Shown in pieces: positions 1 through 11,079 of a stretch of 64,000 nucleotides of DNA. The first letter of the stretch is position 1. Each line of letters begins with the position of its first letter. The DNA is from Tolypeutes matacus. Lineage: Eukaryota; Chordata; Mammalia; Cingulata; Chlamyphoridae. The DNA is taken from positions 1,297,808 through 1,361,807 of the forward strand of contig JAKSZT010033094.1 of the NCBI GenBank assembly GCA_026826555.1. Reading direction: 5' to 3'. Below the pieces are notes generated by a model. The model was not told the DNA's origin and searched no databases. It saw nothing but the letters and a program-made list of their open reading frames with translations. The position numbers and the translations under genes were made by a program.

Positions 1-871
1 AAAAGGGGAGATCTGGGCAAGATGGCATTACTTTAAGTGTGGACTCACCATCACTCTTGCAAAAACAGCTGAGTAGGGGCAAGATCCTGCCCAAAGGAGC
101 TATTTTGGGAACCCACAGAGGAGGAGGCTTCAGGGCATCGATCTGAAGGGAGCTGGACAAAGAGATAAATTGCTCAAGGTAAAACCCTGAGTTTCTTGCC
201 CCTGAGGCTGGAAACTGAAGGACAGCTAAGCCCCACTCTCAAGGCAAAGCCACTAGAAGCTCCAAGCCCCAACTCCTGCTGGCCACCAAGTGGGAGGGAG
301 CATTCTCCAAGAGTGGGAGGGTTCTGGTGAAGGGTGGAGAGGGGTTTCCTTTCTGTGGATTTTGTTGACTGGACCCCCTTTGAGCTTTAAGGAATATACC
401 AGCTGGCTCTAGGAGGCACCAGGAAGAGGGTAGAGGCAAATCTGCTGAGGCAGCCTGATTTACCAACCACCCTGGGATAGAGACATTTGGTCTGGAAGAG
501 GGCAGAGTCAGGCAACTGACTAGTCTCCTGCTGTAAACTATCAAAATTTCAATTCCCCTAAGGGAGGCAGGCAGTAGGAAGTGCTTAATAAGCTTCCAAG
601 AGACTATTTAGGATCCCCTGGGAGGAGAGGGTGATCTGGAAGAGGGTTGTCATTTTTCTGCAGTGAGTTCAGTCACTGGGGTCCCAGAGAGGTAAGGGGG
701 AATCCCCTCACAAAGGCTATTGTGTCCTGCTGCCCTGTGAGAGAAAGAAATAAGAATAGAAAGGGGCAAGGACAGACTCCTAATCAGCAGGAATTTATCC
801 AACTGCAAAGAGTCAAACCTGCCCTAGGATAAGTGACTGGGTAGCTTTCTGAAGAGCTAACTGACTCAACA

Positions 872-955
872 AGAAAGTTTAGCTCAGTGGAGGAGTTTCT
901 GCCTTGCATATACAAGGTCACTAGTTCAATTCCTGGCTCCTCTTAGAGTAGTGAT
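872..955 (+). repeat. tRNA-derived SINE fragment (old type)
   Basis: A tRNA-like head with an A-box-like 'tagctcagtgg' and a B-box-like 'agttcaattcc'. It aligns by eye with the sequence at 58604-58685, so both probably belong to one older, tRNA-Ala-like SINE family. No clear tail or duplication was found. Confidence 0.5.
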
Positions 956-1220
956 CCACCGGGATATCAAATATACAGCTGATACTTTAGGACAGGGAAA
1001 ACATAGACATTATTTTTGTATTAGATTCTCTTGGGTCTCTTATTTTTCCTAAAAAAAAAAAAAAAGGTTACTTTCTTTAAAAATTTAACTTAGTTCATTC
1101 ACTAAAACCCGCTTCAAAACCTGCAGAGGGAAGGCTGCAGGGTAATTGATTGATGAACACTGGAAGCATGAGAAGTTCTACAGGGCCCTAAGATGGGAAG
1201 GCTGTTCTTCCTTAGTTTTT

Positions 1221-1413
1221 TTTGTTTTGATTTTTTTTTTTAAAAGATTTTATTTATTTATTCATTTATTCCCCCCTTGCTGCTTGTGCTCACTGGGTCA
1301 GCTAACCACACCGTGCGGGCGGGCTTGCCTTCACCAGGAGGCCCCGGGAACCGAACCCAGGGCCTCCCATATGGTAAACGGGAGCCCTACTGATTGAGCC
1401 ACAGCCGCTTCCC
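1221..1413 (-). repeat. DAS-type tRNA SINE
   Basis: Reverse-strand SINE: tRNA-like head at the right end (gggaagcggctgtggctca on the minus strand), B box near 1355, short body, and an A-rich tail seen as the T-rich stretch at 1221-1275. It is flanked by a perfect 16-bp target-site duplication (TTCTTCCTTAGTTTTT at 1205-1220 and 1414-1429). Sequence is nearly the same as the copies at 3641 and 36877, so this is a young subfamily. Confidence 0.9.
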
Positions 1414-1435
1414 TTCTTCCTTAGTTTTTGACTAC

Positions 1436-1765
1436 TTGCTTGTGTTTGTTTCTTTTGTTCTTTTGTTTTTCTTTCCTATCCCTCCCCCCCTCCCATTTTT
1501 TTGTTTAATTAGGTGCTGCTGGCTTGTTTTTGTTTGCTGAGTTTCCTTTTCCTTGATTTCCCCATTTCTGTGTATACCAATTTTGTCTACCAATGCTATC
1601 TCTTTTCCTTCCTTCATCTTTCTGTCTTATGCTTTCTGTTCTTGTTCTTACATTCCATCTCTCTTTATTTAGTCCTCAATATTTTTGGTTTTTATTTCTT
1701 TCTCATATTAACTTTTTTCCTTTTTGTCCTTTCTTTTCTCTTTCCCTCTCTCCTCATCACTCTGG
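1436..1765 (+). repeat. Polypyrimidine tract of L1 5'UTR
   Basis: About 330 bases made almost only of T and C, directly upstream of L1 ORF1. A tract of the same composition sits at the same place in the L1 copy at 46136 (46465-46800), so it belongs to the L1 leader and is not a random microsatellite. The short Phe/Leu/Ser-rich open frames here are composition artefacts. Confidence 0.7.
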
Positions 1766-2164
1766 CCTTTTAATTAATTTTATTTGGGTTCCCACTTCAT
1801 TGTAGGTACTCCATTTTTTTTATTCCTATTACTCTATACTGCTTAGATGGGTTAAATTCATTTTCCTAGGTCTTATATGGTTCCTTTTGTAACTTTTACT
1901 ATTATTATTACTATTATCCTTTTTCTTTCCTTAGCTCTTTTGCTTTCTCTGGCCCTAATCTTTTTCCTTCAAGGAAACATAGAAAATAGCAAGGAAATAG
2001 AACAAGAAGAACAAAGTGTCAAGAACTTAACACACACACACACAAACAGCAGCTAAATAAAACCCTACAGTAGAGAGAGAAGCTAATCAACTGAATAAAC
2101 CCATCAAAATAAAAAGATGACCAGACAGCAACAAAAAATTACAAACCATACCAAGAAACAAGAC

Positions 2165-3100
2165 ATGGCCCAGTCCAATGAACAAACCAAAAACCAGGAA
2201 GAGATGAAGAATATTGAACCATTAATCAAAGCTGCCCAAACAAATATCATGGCCCAACTTAATGAAGTGAAGAGATTAGGATATTAAGAAGACACTGGGA
2301 GAACATACTGAAGAAAATGTAAACATACATAAAAAGATAACAGATATGATAGTTATGAATGACACAATCCAAGAAATCAAAAAGAAACTGGAAGCACATA
2401 ACATCAGATTAGAACAGGCAGAAGAAAGAATTAGTGATGTGGAAGACAGTACATCTGAAATCAAAGATAGAACAGATAGATAAAAAGATAGAAAAAATCC
2501 AGCAGGGACTTAAGGATTTGAACAACAACACAAAATGCACAAAATTACACATCATTGGCATCCCAGAGGCAGAAGAGAAGGGAAAGGGGACAAAAGGAGT
2601 GTTGGAGGAAATAATGGCTGAAAACTTCCAACCCTATTCAGGGAGATGGATGTACATGTCCAGGAAGCACAGTGCACCCCAATCAGTATAAATCCCAAAA
2701 GGCCTACTCCAAAACATATACTTGTCAAACTCCCCAATGCACAAGACAAAGAAGGAATACTGAAGGCAGCAAGGGAAAAGAGAACCATCACATACAAGTG
2801 AAGCTCAATAAGAATAAGTGCTGATTTCTCATCTGAAACCATGGAGGCAAAAAGGCAGTGGTATGACATAGTTAAGGTACTAAAAGAAAAAAACTTTCAG
2901 CCAAGAATTCTCTATCCAGCAAAGCTGGCATTCACAAATGATGGAGAGTTCAAAATATTCACAGATAAACAGAAATTAAGAGATTGCCAATAAGAAATCT
3001 GCCCATTAAGAAATACTGAAGGGAGTTCTGCAGCTTGAAAGGAAAAAACAGGAGAGAGTTGGAGGAGAGTATAAGAACAACTAAAATAACAAAAAGAAAA
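2165..3100 (+). pseudogene. L1 copy A ORF1 (RNA-binding chaperone), decayed
   Basis: Relic of the L1 ORF1 protein, the trimeric RNA-binding protein that coats L1 RNA. The start ATG at 2165 opens with MAQSNEQTK, shared with the ORF1 copy at about 46995. Frameshifts and stops break the coiled-coil part (2270-2480). The RRM-like part (LNNNTKCTKLHIIGIPEAEEKGKG, read in pieces) and the C-terminal 'QPRILYPAK' block near 2900 are still readable in different frames. The order coiled coil, RRM, CTD is normal. Not functional. Confidence 0.85.
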
Positions 3101-3129
3101 TAAAAACATATGACATAAATAAATGCAAA

Positions 3130-4715
3130 GAAAATAAGGCTAATGTAAGTAATTCCTTGAGAGTGATAACACTGAATGTTAATGGATTAAACTCACCACT
3201 CAAGAGACACACAGATTGGCAGAATGGATAAGGAAATATGACCCATCTATGTGCTCTCTATAAGAAATCCACCTTAGACCCAGGGATTCAAAGAAGCTGA
3301 ATGTGAATGGCTTGAAAATAATCTTACAAGCAAACAATAACCAAAAAAGTGTGGGAGTAGCTATACTAATATCGGACAAAATAGACTTTAAATGCAAAAC
3401 TTTTGTAAGAGACAAAGATGGACACTATATATTAGTAAAAGGGGTAATCTTTCAAGAAGAAAGAACAATCATAAACATTTATGCGCCTAATCAGGATGCC
3501 TCAAAATACATGAGGCAAACACTGGAAAAAATAAGTGGAGAAATAGATTCCTCTACAATTATAGTGGGGGAATTTAATACACCATTAGCACCATTAAACA
3601 GAACATCTCGACAGAGAGTCAGTAAAGAAGCAAAAACCATGGGTAGCGGCTGTGGCTCAATCAGTAGGGCTCCCGTTTACCATATGGGAGGCCCCGGGTT
3701 CGGTTCCCGGGGCCTCCTGGTGAAGGCAAGCCTGCCCGCACGGCGTGGCTAGCTGACCCAGTGAGCACAAGCAGCAAGGGGGGGATAAATGAATAAATAA
3801 ATAAAATCTTAAAAAAAAAAGAAACAAAAACCTTGAATACTACACAATAGAGAATCTGGATGTAATAGACATATACAGAACACTACACCCAAATACAGTG
3901 GGATATACATTCTTCTCAAGTGCACATGGATCATTCTCCAAGAAAGACGACTTGCTAGGCCACAGAAAAATTCTCAATGAACTCAGAAAGATTGAAATTA
4001 TAGAAAGTAATTTCTATGACCACAATGGAATGAAGCTGGAAATCACTAAGGGCCAGAGAACTACATGAGGCACAAAGATATGGAAGTTAAACAACACACT
4101 CTTAGACAAACGGTGGGTCAAGGAGAAAATTTCAAAAGAAAATAGTAACTACCTTGAAACAAATGAAAATGACAACACAACATATCAAAACCTATGGGAT
4201 GCAGCAAAAGCTGTACTGAGAAGGAAATTCATAGCCATAAATGCATATATCAAAAAAGAAGAAACAGCTAAAATTGAAGGCCAAACTGCACACCTGGAGG
4301 AAATAGAAAAACAACAACAAACACCAAAGGAAGTAGAAAGAAGGAAATAACATAGATTAGAGCAGAACTAAATGAAATAGAAAATAAGAAAGCACTAGAA
4401 AAAACAAACAAAACCATAAGCTGGTTCTTTGAGAAAATCAATAAAATTGACAAATTTATAGCTAGACTAAAAAAAAGGAGAGAAGATGCAAATACACAAA
4501 ATAAGAAATCAGGAAGGGGATATCACCACTGACCCCACAGAAATAAAGAGTATCATAAAAGGATACTTTGAAAACTTATATGACAAGAAGGATAATTTAG
4601 AGGAAATGGACAAATTCCTAGAAACACACAAGCAGCCAACATTGATGAAAGAAGAAATTGATGAACCCAACAGACCAGTCACAATTAAAGGGAAGAGGGA
4701 AAAACAGGTATAATA
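3130..4715 (+). pseudogene. L1 copy A ORF2, endonuclease half, broken
   Basis: Relic of L1 ORF2. The AP-like endonuclease domain is clear: 'VITLNVNGLN'-type start near 3165, then HANNNQK-like, GVAILISDKIDF and IIVGEFNTPL motifs (the last has E where D is usual). A DAS SINE (3641-3817) splits it after the FNTPL motif; the frame resumes at 3830 and runs to the linker ending near 4710 (DNLEEMDKFLETHKQP). There the sequence jumps straight to an L1 3' end, so the reverse transcriptase and C-terminal parts are missing through an internal deletion. Confidence 0.85.
3641..3817 (+). repeat. DAS-type tRNA SINE inserted in L1 ORF2
   Basis: tRNA-like head with A box (tggctcaatcagt) and B box (ggttcggttcccgg), body, and an (ATAA)n plus poly(A) tail. 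Flanked by imperfect duplications of about 16 bp (3625-3640 and 3818-3834, AAGCAAAAACC-like against AAACAAAAACC). Differs by eye at only about five positions from the copy at 36877, which points to recent activity. Confidence 0.92.
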
Positions 4716-5035
4716 TAGGGACATTTTTGGACGTGGGAATTTTCCTGAATGACATTGCAATGGTAGATACAGGCTATTATTTATCTTGTCATAACTTACA
4801 AAATTGTGCGGGAGAGAGTGTAAACCACAATGTAAACTATAATCCATGTTTAGTGGCAATGCTCCAAAATGTGTTCATCAATTGTAACAAATGTTGTTAA
4901 TGTGGGAAAATGTGGGAGGGGTTTGGAGCAGGGCATAAAGAAATCCCCTATATTTTTATGTAACATTTATGTAATCTAATTATCTTTTTTAAAAAAATAA
5001 AAAGTATATTTAAAAGATATACAAAAATTTAAAAA
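4700..5035 (+). mobile_element. L1 3'UTR terminal part (old long-3'UTR type)
   Basis: Plus-strand L1 3' end: 'gtgcgggagagagtgtaaaccacaatg...' matches the reverse complement of 54050-54260 and 60870-61060, the last part of the long L1 3'UTR seen elsewhere. It is joined directly to the ORF2 linker at about 4710. Ends in an A-rich tail near 5035. Confidence 0.75.
4973..5010. repeat. 38-bp direct repeat, left copy
   Basis: Identical by eye to 6314-6351. The block between them is a separate truncated L1. Could be an unusually long target-site duplication or the trace of a local duplication. Confidence 0.7.
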
Positions 5036-5041
5036 AACAAA

Positions 5042-6250
5042 AAGAACAAAGTTGGTGGGTTCTCACTTCCAGACTTTAAAATATATTACTTACCTACAGT
5101 GATAAAAACAGCATGGTACTGGCATATTGACAGATTGACCAACAGAAACGAACTGATAACTCAGAAATAGACCCTCATATCTACAGTCAAGTGATGTCCT
5201 CCCTCCCCCCACCCCAGATGGCTCCCTCGTCTGTTTGCTCATATTTGTTTGTTGTCTGCTCATTGTTTTTGATCATTGTGTGCTCATTGTCTGCTTGCTG
5301 TTTGTTTCTTCCTTAGGAGGCACCAGGAACCAAATCCGGGACCTCCTGTGTGGGAGGCGGGTGCTCAACGGCTTAAACCACATTCACTCCCTGTTCATTT
5401 GTTCTTGTTCATTGTCTTGTTCATTGTTTTTACTTGTTGTCTGCTCTTGTTTTTACTTGTCTGCTCATTGTTTTTACTTGTCTGCTCATTATTTGTCTTC
5501 ATTAGGAGGCACCAGGACCTCCCAAGTGGGAGGCAGGCAGCCAACTGCCTGAGCCACATCTGCTCCCACAAGGAAATATGACCTTTCCTTTGACAAGGCT
5601 GTGGGGTCCACCTAGCTGGGACAGAACAATCTATTCAATAAATGGTGCTGGAAGAACTGGATAGCCATAGCCAAAATAAAGAAGACCTATATCTCATGAA
5701 AATTAACTTAAAATGGATCAAGGATCTAAATATAAAATCAATTACCATAAAACTTCCAGAAGAAAATGTAGGAAAACATATTTAAAATGTTGTGGTAGGT
5801 GGTAGTTTCTTAAACTTACAAATCTGTATGATTGCGCTATTATGAACTAAATATATTATGTGAACTCATGGAATTAATTATTAGAAAATAGGTCACCAAA
5901 AAATAGAATGAGGGTGAGAGAATGGAAAGCTAATGTTTAATCTGTGCAGAATTGGTTAAAATGTTGTTTATAAATCTTTGGAAATGACTGGAAATGGTGA
6001 GAGCACATGCTGTTTGTGACTAGCAGAGCTGTAATATGGATTTGACAGTGGTTGAAAGGGAAAGCCTAAGGACAGTTATATTACTACAAGAAAAGCTAAA
6101 AAATGTACCACGGGATTGTATAACATAGTGAAACCTCATAGAAAATACGAATATGGGTGACATTGTATATATGACTATTTTTATAAAATGTAAATACAGA
6201 TAAACTAGAGAGAAGGAAACAGAATACCAGCTACTTAGAACACTTCCATC
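5042..6250 (+). mobile_element. L1 copy B, 5'-truncated (ORF2 C-terminal region and 3'UTR)
   Basis: Begins inside ORF2 ([22 protein letters not shown]-type motif) at about 5045 and is cut by a minus-strand SINE pair at 5207-5567. It resumes with 'TLFNKWCWKNWIAIAK'-like sequence and reaches the part encoding 'ENVGKHI' near 5780, then jumps to the short-type L1 3'UTR (5820-6250), which aligns with 10290-10690. Several ORF2 segments are missing. No poly(A) tail of its own is obvious before the second 38-bp repeat. Confidence 0.75.
5207..5567 (-). repeat. Two tandem SINE units with (TGTCTGCTCATTG)-like filler
   Basis: Two minus-strand tRNA-like heads ('gggagcagatgtggctca' type at 5546-5567 and a second one near 5330-5390) separated by a degenerate array rich in 'ctgctcattgttttta'. 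L1 ORF2 sequence continues on either side (acagtcaagtgat / ttgacaaggctg). Looks like a dimeric or duplicated DAS-family insertion. Confidence 0.7.
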
Positions 6251-6351
6251 ACCCCCTAAATGCCCCATGTTCCATCTATTTTATTCCACCCTCCCTCTCC
6301 TGTCAGGAGAGGCAATCTAATTATCTTTTTTAAAAAAATAAAAAGTATATT

Positions 6352-6875
6352 ATCCTTGAAGATCAAGATTCATAATTACTTACAACAACATTGAGGGCTT
6401 GACACACTAGCCTGTCCTCCCTATGCTCTCAAGAGACTCCCACCCCTCTATCTGAGAACATAGCAGTTCTCCTCAGGATGAGAGTCCAACACCTTCGCAC
6501 TCATTATGTGGGTCTCCACTCACTGATGCAATACACTATGACAAGATGTACACTCACACACACCCTAGAAGCCTGCCCAGGTGGGCCCTATCCTGCACGT
6601 CCCCCACATCCAACACCCTAAACCAGTAACCCTCCCCTGCTGTCTTTGCCAAAAGAACATTCTGAGCCTTGTAGTTTCAACCACAGACCTGCAAATCCCC
6701 AGAGTTCACCTGCTCCATCCCCCAACTCTCCCCCTAGTTCCATGGACAGTCAAACCACCCTCCCCGCCCTATCCCCTCACAAACCAGCACTGCCCAACCC
6801 AATAGCATCACTGCACCGCTGTCATGCCCATCCACTGCACAATTATACCCTTTTACCTTATCATAGATTTTGCCC
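6352..6875 (-). mobile_element. Fragment of long-type L1 3'UTR
   Basis: C-rich stretch without ORF2 sequence. By eye it resembles the plus-strand sequences at 62200-62410, 63100-63300 and 55400-55600, the internal part of the long L1 3'UTR read from the opposite strand ('gtgggtctccactcactg', 'acacccacatcc...cctgccc', 'ccatatggtcattgg'). Strongly diverged; borders are approximate. Confidence 0.5.
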
Positions 6876-7110
6876 ATATGGTCATTGGCATAGCAACTAT
6901 GTACAGCAGGGGAAACATAGAAAGACTGAAAGATGTTGAGGTTTGTTTGGTTGGTTTTTGTTTTTTAGTATTATTATTATTACTGGAATAATTAATATGC
7001 TTTAAAAATGATGGAGTGATGAATGTATAACTATGTGATTATACCAAACATCATTGATTGTACACATTGGATGGGTTTATGCTTTACTAATATGTATCAA
7101 TAAAATGAGG
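6876..7110 (+). mobile_element. L1 3' end (short-type 3'UTR)
   Basis: 'acagcaggggaaacatagaaag' through 'tatgtatcaataaaatgagg', the same terminal segment as at 10690-10880, 33190-33410 and 58350-58587. Ends with a polyadenylation-like AATAAA and a (GAGG)n repeat in place of a plain A tail. Confidence 0.75.
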
Positions 7111-7137
7111 GAGGGAGGGAGGGAAGGAGGACAGAAG

Positions 7138-7696
7138 GATTAAAAATTACATTAGAGGCATATACCAGGAGATTTGAATTCATGAAGGACAGAATTAGAG
7201 AAAGTGGGTACAGAACATCTAACCTTGAAAACACAGGAGAACAGAAACAGAAAATGGAAAAAATGGAATAGGGTCTCAGGGAACTGAATGAGAACATGAA
7301 ACACACAAACAAGGGAGTTATTGGTGTTCCAGAAGGGAAACAATGTAAAGGGGGCAGAAAATATATTTGAGGAAATGACTAAAAACTTCCTAATTCTTAT
7401 GAAAGACATAAATATCAATATCCAAGAAGGACAAAACACCCCAAACAAAATAAACCCCAACAGACCTACCCTGAGACACCTACTAGTCAGAATGACAATT
7501 ATCAGAAATAGAGAATTCTAAAAGCAGCAAGAGAAAAGCAATGCATCACATACAAGGGAACCTCAAAAAGATTAAGTGCCAATCTCTCATCAATAACCAT
7601 GGCGGCAAGAAAAAAGTGGTATGATGTATTTAAGGTAGTGAAAGAGTAAAACTTACAAAGATTCTGAATCTGGCAAAACTGTCCTTCAAAAATGAG
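7138..7696 (+). pseudogene. L1 ORF1 fragment, decayed
   Basis: ORF1 relic lacking its N terminus. Recognisable blocks in changing frames: ELNENMKHTNK, PEGKQCKGG, NINIQEGQNTPNKINPNRPT, then 'ITYKGTSKRLSANLSS' and 'ARKKWYDVFKVVKE' near the end. These are the RRM and C-terminal domain blocks in normal order. Stops and frameshifts show it is dead. It is cut at about 7696 by a SINE head fragment. Confidence 0.8.
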
Positions 7697-7727
7697 TGTG
7701 AGGGAGCAGAGGTGGCTCAAGCCATTA
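7697..7727 (+). repeat. SINE head stub
   Basis: Only 'gggagcagaggtggctcaagccatta', the first part of a DAS-type tRNA head, before the sequence switches to L1 ORF2. Probably left by a deletion or a truncated insertion. Confidence 0.5.
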
Positions 7728-9255
7728 TGTAGGGAAACATCTTCAAGACCTTGTAGTAGGTGATGGTTTCTTGGACCTTACATACACCCAAAGCACATGC
7801 AACAAAAGAAAAAATGATAAATGGGACCTCCTCAAAATTAAACACTTTCGCACCTCACAGGACTTTGTCAGAAGTGTGAAAAGGCAGCCAACTCAATGGG
7901 AAAAAACATTTGGAAATCACATATCTGATAAGGGTTTAATATCCAGGATATATAAAGAGATGTTACAACTCAACAATAAAAAGCAAATGACCCAATTAAA
8001 AAATGGGCAAAAGACTTGAATAGACATTTCTCCAAAGAAGAAATAAAAATGGCAAAAAAAACATATGAAAAAATGCTCAACATCACTCATGATTAAGGGA
8101 AATGCAAATCAAAACTACAATGAGATATCATTTCACACTTATCAGAATGGCCACTATCAAAAAGACAGAGAGGGGGGCGGATGTGGCTCAAATGGTTGGG
8201 CGTCCATCTGCCATATGGAGGGAGCTGGGTTCGATCCCCGGGACCTCCCGGTAAAATTTAAAAAAATGTATATATAGAAGGCGCATGGGCTGCCAGGCTC
8301 TGTGTGTCAGTGAGCCGCCAGGCTCCGGGAGCCATGGAGCAAGATGATGACGCAACAGGAGAGAGACGCAGGGGAGAGACAAGATGAGATGCTCCGAAAG
8401 CTCCAAAAGCCAGGAACCGAGGTGGCGCAGGTGGCAGAACACCTCTCTCCTACATCGGAGGTCTCCAGGATTGAATCCTGGTGAAGACTGGAGAAGGAGG
8501 ATGAGAAGAGATGGCAGGAAACTGACACAGAGAATTGTCCAGTGAATGGATACAAAAACAGCAAATGGGGAAGGGGGGGTTTAAAATGGGTAAAGTAAAT
8601 AAATAAATCTTAAAAAAAAAAAAAAAAAAGACAGAGAACTACAAGTGTTGGAGAGGATGTAGAGAGCTAGGAACACTTCTTCACTGTTGGTGGGAATGCA
8701 GAATGGTACAACCACTATGGAGGATTGTTTGGCAGTTCCTAAAGAAGTTGAATATAGACTTGCCACGTGACCCTGCAATACCACTACTGGGTATATACTC
8801 AGAAGAACTGAGAGCAGTGACACAAACAGACATCTGCACACCGATGTTCATAGCCACATTATTCATCATTGCCAAAAGTTGGAAACAACCCAGGTGTCCA
8901 TCAACAGAAGAATGGATAAACAAACTGTGGTCTATTCACACGATGGAATATTATGCAGCTGTAAGAAGAAATGAAGTCGTAAAGCATATGACAACATGGA
9001 TGAACCTGGAGGACATTATGTTAAGTGAAGCAAACCAGACACAAAAGGACAAATACTGTATGAATGCTTTACTATGAACCAAATATATTGTGTAACATAG
9101 TGTTTGATTCAAAAAAAATTTATATGTATCCATTACATTTAATTGAGAAGTGTATATATTTATTCATCTGTTTACTTTTTAGTTTTTAATTGTTTATATT
9201 TTCAATTATTAAATATACAAAATAAAGTTAAAAACAAACAAACAAACAAACAAAA
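7728..9255 (+). mobile_element. L1 copy C, ORF2 C-terminal third and short 3' end
   Basis: ORF2 relic from 'KHLQDLVVGDGFL'-like sequence (7735) through NKRKNDKWDLLKIKHFRTS and GLISRIYKEMLQLNNKK to the typical end block 'CPSTEEWINKLWSIHTMEYYAAVRRNE...TTWMNLEDIMLSEANQ' (in pieces; stop at 9075-9077). This last third contains the Cys-rich end of ORF2 in mammals. A dimeric SINE sits at 8172-8632. After the stop there is only about 150 bases of 3'UTR, ending in (CAAA)n at 9230-9255. Confidence 0.88.
8172..8632 (+). repeat. Dimeric tRNA SINE (two tRNA-like heads)
   Basis: First head at 8172-8250 ('gcggatgtggctcaaatggtt', B box 'ggttcgatccc'), linker with the GC-rich 'aagatgatgacgcaacagg' block, second tRNA-like head at about 8415-8490 ('gaggtggcgcaggtggcag', B box 'ggattgaatcc'), then (AAATAA)n and poly(A). 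Inserted in L1 ORF2 with duplicated 'aaaaagacagaga' on both sides (about 8159-8171 and 8622-8636). Same structure at 28299 and, reversed, at 44015 and 28848. Confidence 0.88.
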
Positions 9256-10882
9256 TAGACCTTTACATCTACAGTCAAGTGATTTTTGACAAGGCTGTCA
9301 AACCCACCAAGCTGGATCATAAAAGTCTATTATACAAATGGTGCTGGGAGAACTGGATATGCACATCCAAAAGATAGAGGACCCCTATCTTATACCTTAT
9401 ACAAAAATTAACACAAAATGGATCAAGGATCTAAATATAAAAACTAGAACCATAAATCTCCTAGAAGAAAATGTAGGAAAACATCTTCAAGATCTTGTGG
9501 TAGATAGTAGTTTCTTAAACCCTACACCCAAATCACTAGCAACAACAACAACAAAAATAAATAAATGGGACCTCCTCAAAATTAAACACTTTTGTACCTC
9601 AAAAGTCTTTGTCAAAAGGGTGAAAAGGCAATTGACTCAATGGGTGAAAATATTTGGCCAGCACATATGTGATAAGGGTTTAATGTCGATTTTATACAAA
9701 GAGATCATATAACTCAACAATAAAAAGAAAAACTTTCAAATTAAAAGATGTGCAAAAGACTTGAAAAGACAATTGAAAAGACTTGAAAAGAAATACAAAT
9801 GGTGAAGAAACACATGGAAAAATGTTCAACATCACTAGCGATTAGGGAAATGCAAATCAAAGCTACAATGAGATATCCTTTCACACCTATTAGATTAGCC
9901 ATTATTAAAAAGTTGGTGGGAATGTAGAATGGTACAGCCACAGTGGAGGACTGTTTGGCAGTTCTTAAGGAAGTTGAATATAGACTTGCCATGTGACCCC
10001 ACAATACCTTTACTAGGTATTTGTCCAGAAAAACTGAGAATAGTGATGCAAACAAACATCGGCACACGATGTTCATAGCAGTGTTATGCACAATTGCCAA
10101 ATGTTAAAAATAACCCAGGTGTCAATCAACTGATGAATGGATAAACAAATTGTGGTGTATACACATAATGGACTATTGTGCAGTGGTAAGAAGAAATGAA
10201 GTTGTAAAGCATATGACAACATAGATGAACCTGGAGGACATTATGTTAAGTGAAGCAAGCCAGGCACAAAAGGACAAATACAGTATGATTGAGCTGCTAT
10301 GAATTAAATATATTGTGTAGATTCATGGAGTTATTTATTAGAATATAGGTAACTGGAAAATAGAATGAGGGTAGAGAATGGAAAACTAGGGTAAATCTGT
10401 GCAGAACTGGTAAAAAAAAAAAGTTGTTTGTTAATCTTTGGAAATGAATAGTAATGGTGAAAGCACATCATTGTGTTTGTAATTAGCAGAGCTATTATAT
10501 GGATATGGCAGTGGTTGAAAGGGTAAGTCTAGGTCGTGTATGTAACTAGAAGGAAAGCTGAAAAATGTAATATGGGACTGTATAACATAGTGAAACCTCT
10601 TGTAAAATACAAATATGGGTGATAGTGCATATATAAGACTGTTTTACAAAATATAAATACAAATACACTAGAGAGAGATAAACAGTATAGTGTATGGCAA
10701 GGGGAGCATAGAAAGATTGAGAGGTGATGAGTTTTTTTATTATTATTATTGGAATAATGAAAATGCTCTAAAATGGTTTAAGTGATGAATGTACAATTAT
10801 GTGGTTATACAGAATACCACTGATTATACACTTTGGATGGATTTATGCTTTATTAATATGTATCAATAAAATTGCTTTGTTA

Positions 10883-10888
<6 letters not shown>
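9256..10888 (+). mobile_element. L1 copy D, 5'-truncated
   Basis: Starts inside ORF2 ('tagacctttacatctacagtcaagtg') and reads through KWCWENW-like, KINTKWIKDLNIKTRTINLLEENVGKHLQDL and the C-terminal block near 10100-10280. It lacks about 50 codons near 9900. The 3'UTR (10290-10880) is the short type: 'gaattaaatatattgtgtag' to 'tatgtatcaataaaattgc'. Ends in A-rich sequence leading into an (AT)n run. Stops are frequent, so it is inactive. Confidence 0.88.
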
Positions 10889-10914
<26 letters not shown>

Positions 10915-10915
10915 A
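10889..10915. repeat. (AT)n microsatellite at L1 tail
   Basis: About 13 AT units following the A tail of the preceding L1; tail-derived microsatellite. Confidence 0.85.
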
Positions 10916-11079
10916 TATATGGAAGGAGAAGGGGTCCCAAATAGTTAAAGCCCTCTTGAATAAGAAGAATGAAGTTGGAGGACTCACACTTCCTGATCTT
11001 AAAAGTTATTACAAAGCCACAGTAATAAAATAGCATGGTACTGGCACAAGCACCAACAGATTCATCAGTGGAATAAAAC

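Larger units (their letters stand above)
1..2164 (+). mobile_element. L1 copy A, 5'UTR region
   Basis: Non-coding leader of a plus-strand LINE-1. It starts at or very near the window edge with a G-rich 'ggggagatctgggcaagatgg' type start, which resembles the 5' ends of other L1s here (51012 minus, 53442 plus). It is followed by several hundred bases of gag-less, purine/GC-mixed leader and then a long pyrimidine tract just before ORF1. It has been interrupted by a tRNA-like SINE (about 872-955) and a DAS SINE (1221-1413). In mammals this region holds the internal pol II promoter; activity cannot be judged here. Continues into ORF1 at 2165. Confidence 0.7.

Noticed and set aside
1513..1805. Hydrophobic Phe/Leu-rich frames (also 46299-46845) as membrane proteins
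   Set aside because: They come from a T/C-rich tract in L1 leaders and have no conserved start or length between copies.
3641..3720. A functional tRNA-Ala gene
   Set aside because: A and B boxes are present but the cloverleaf is incomplete and a SINE body and tail follow, with target duplications.
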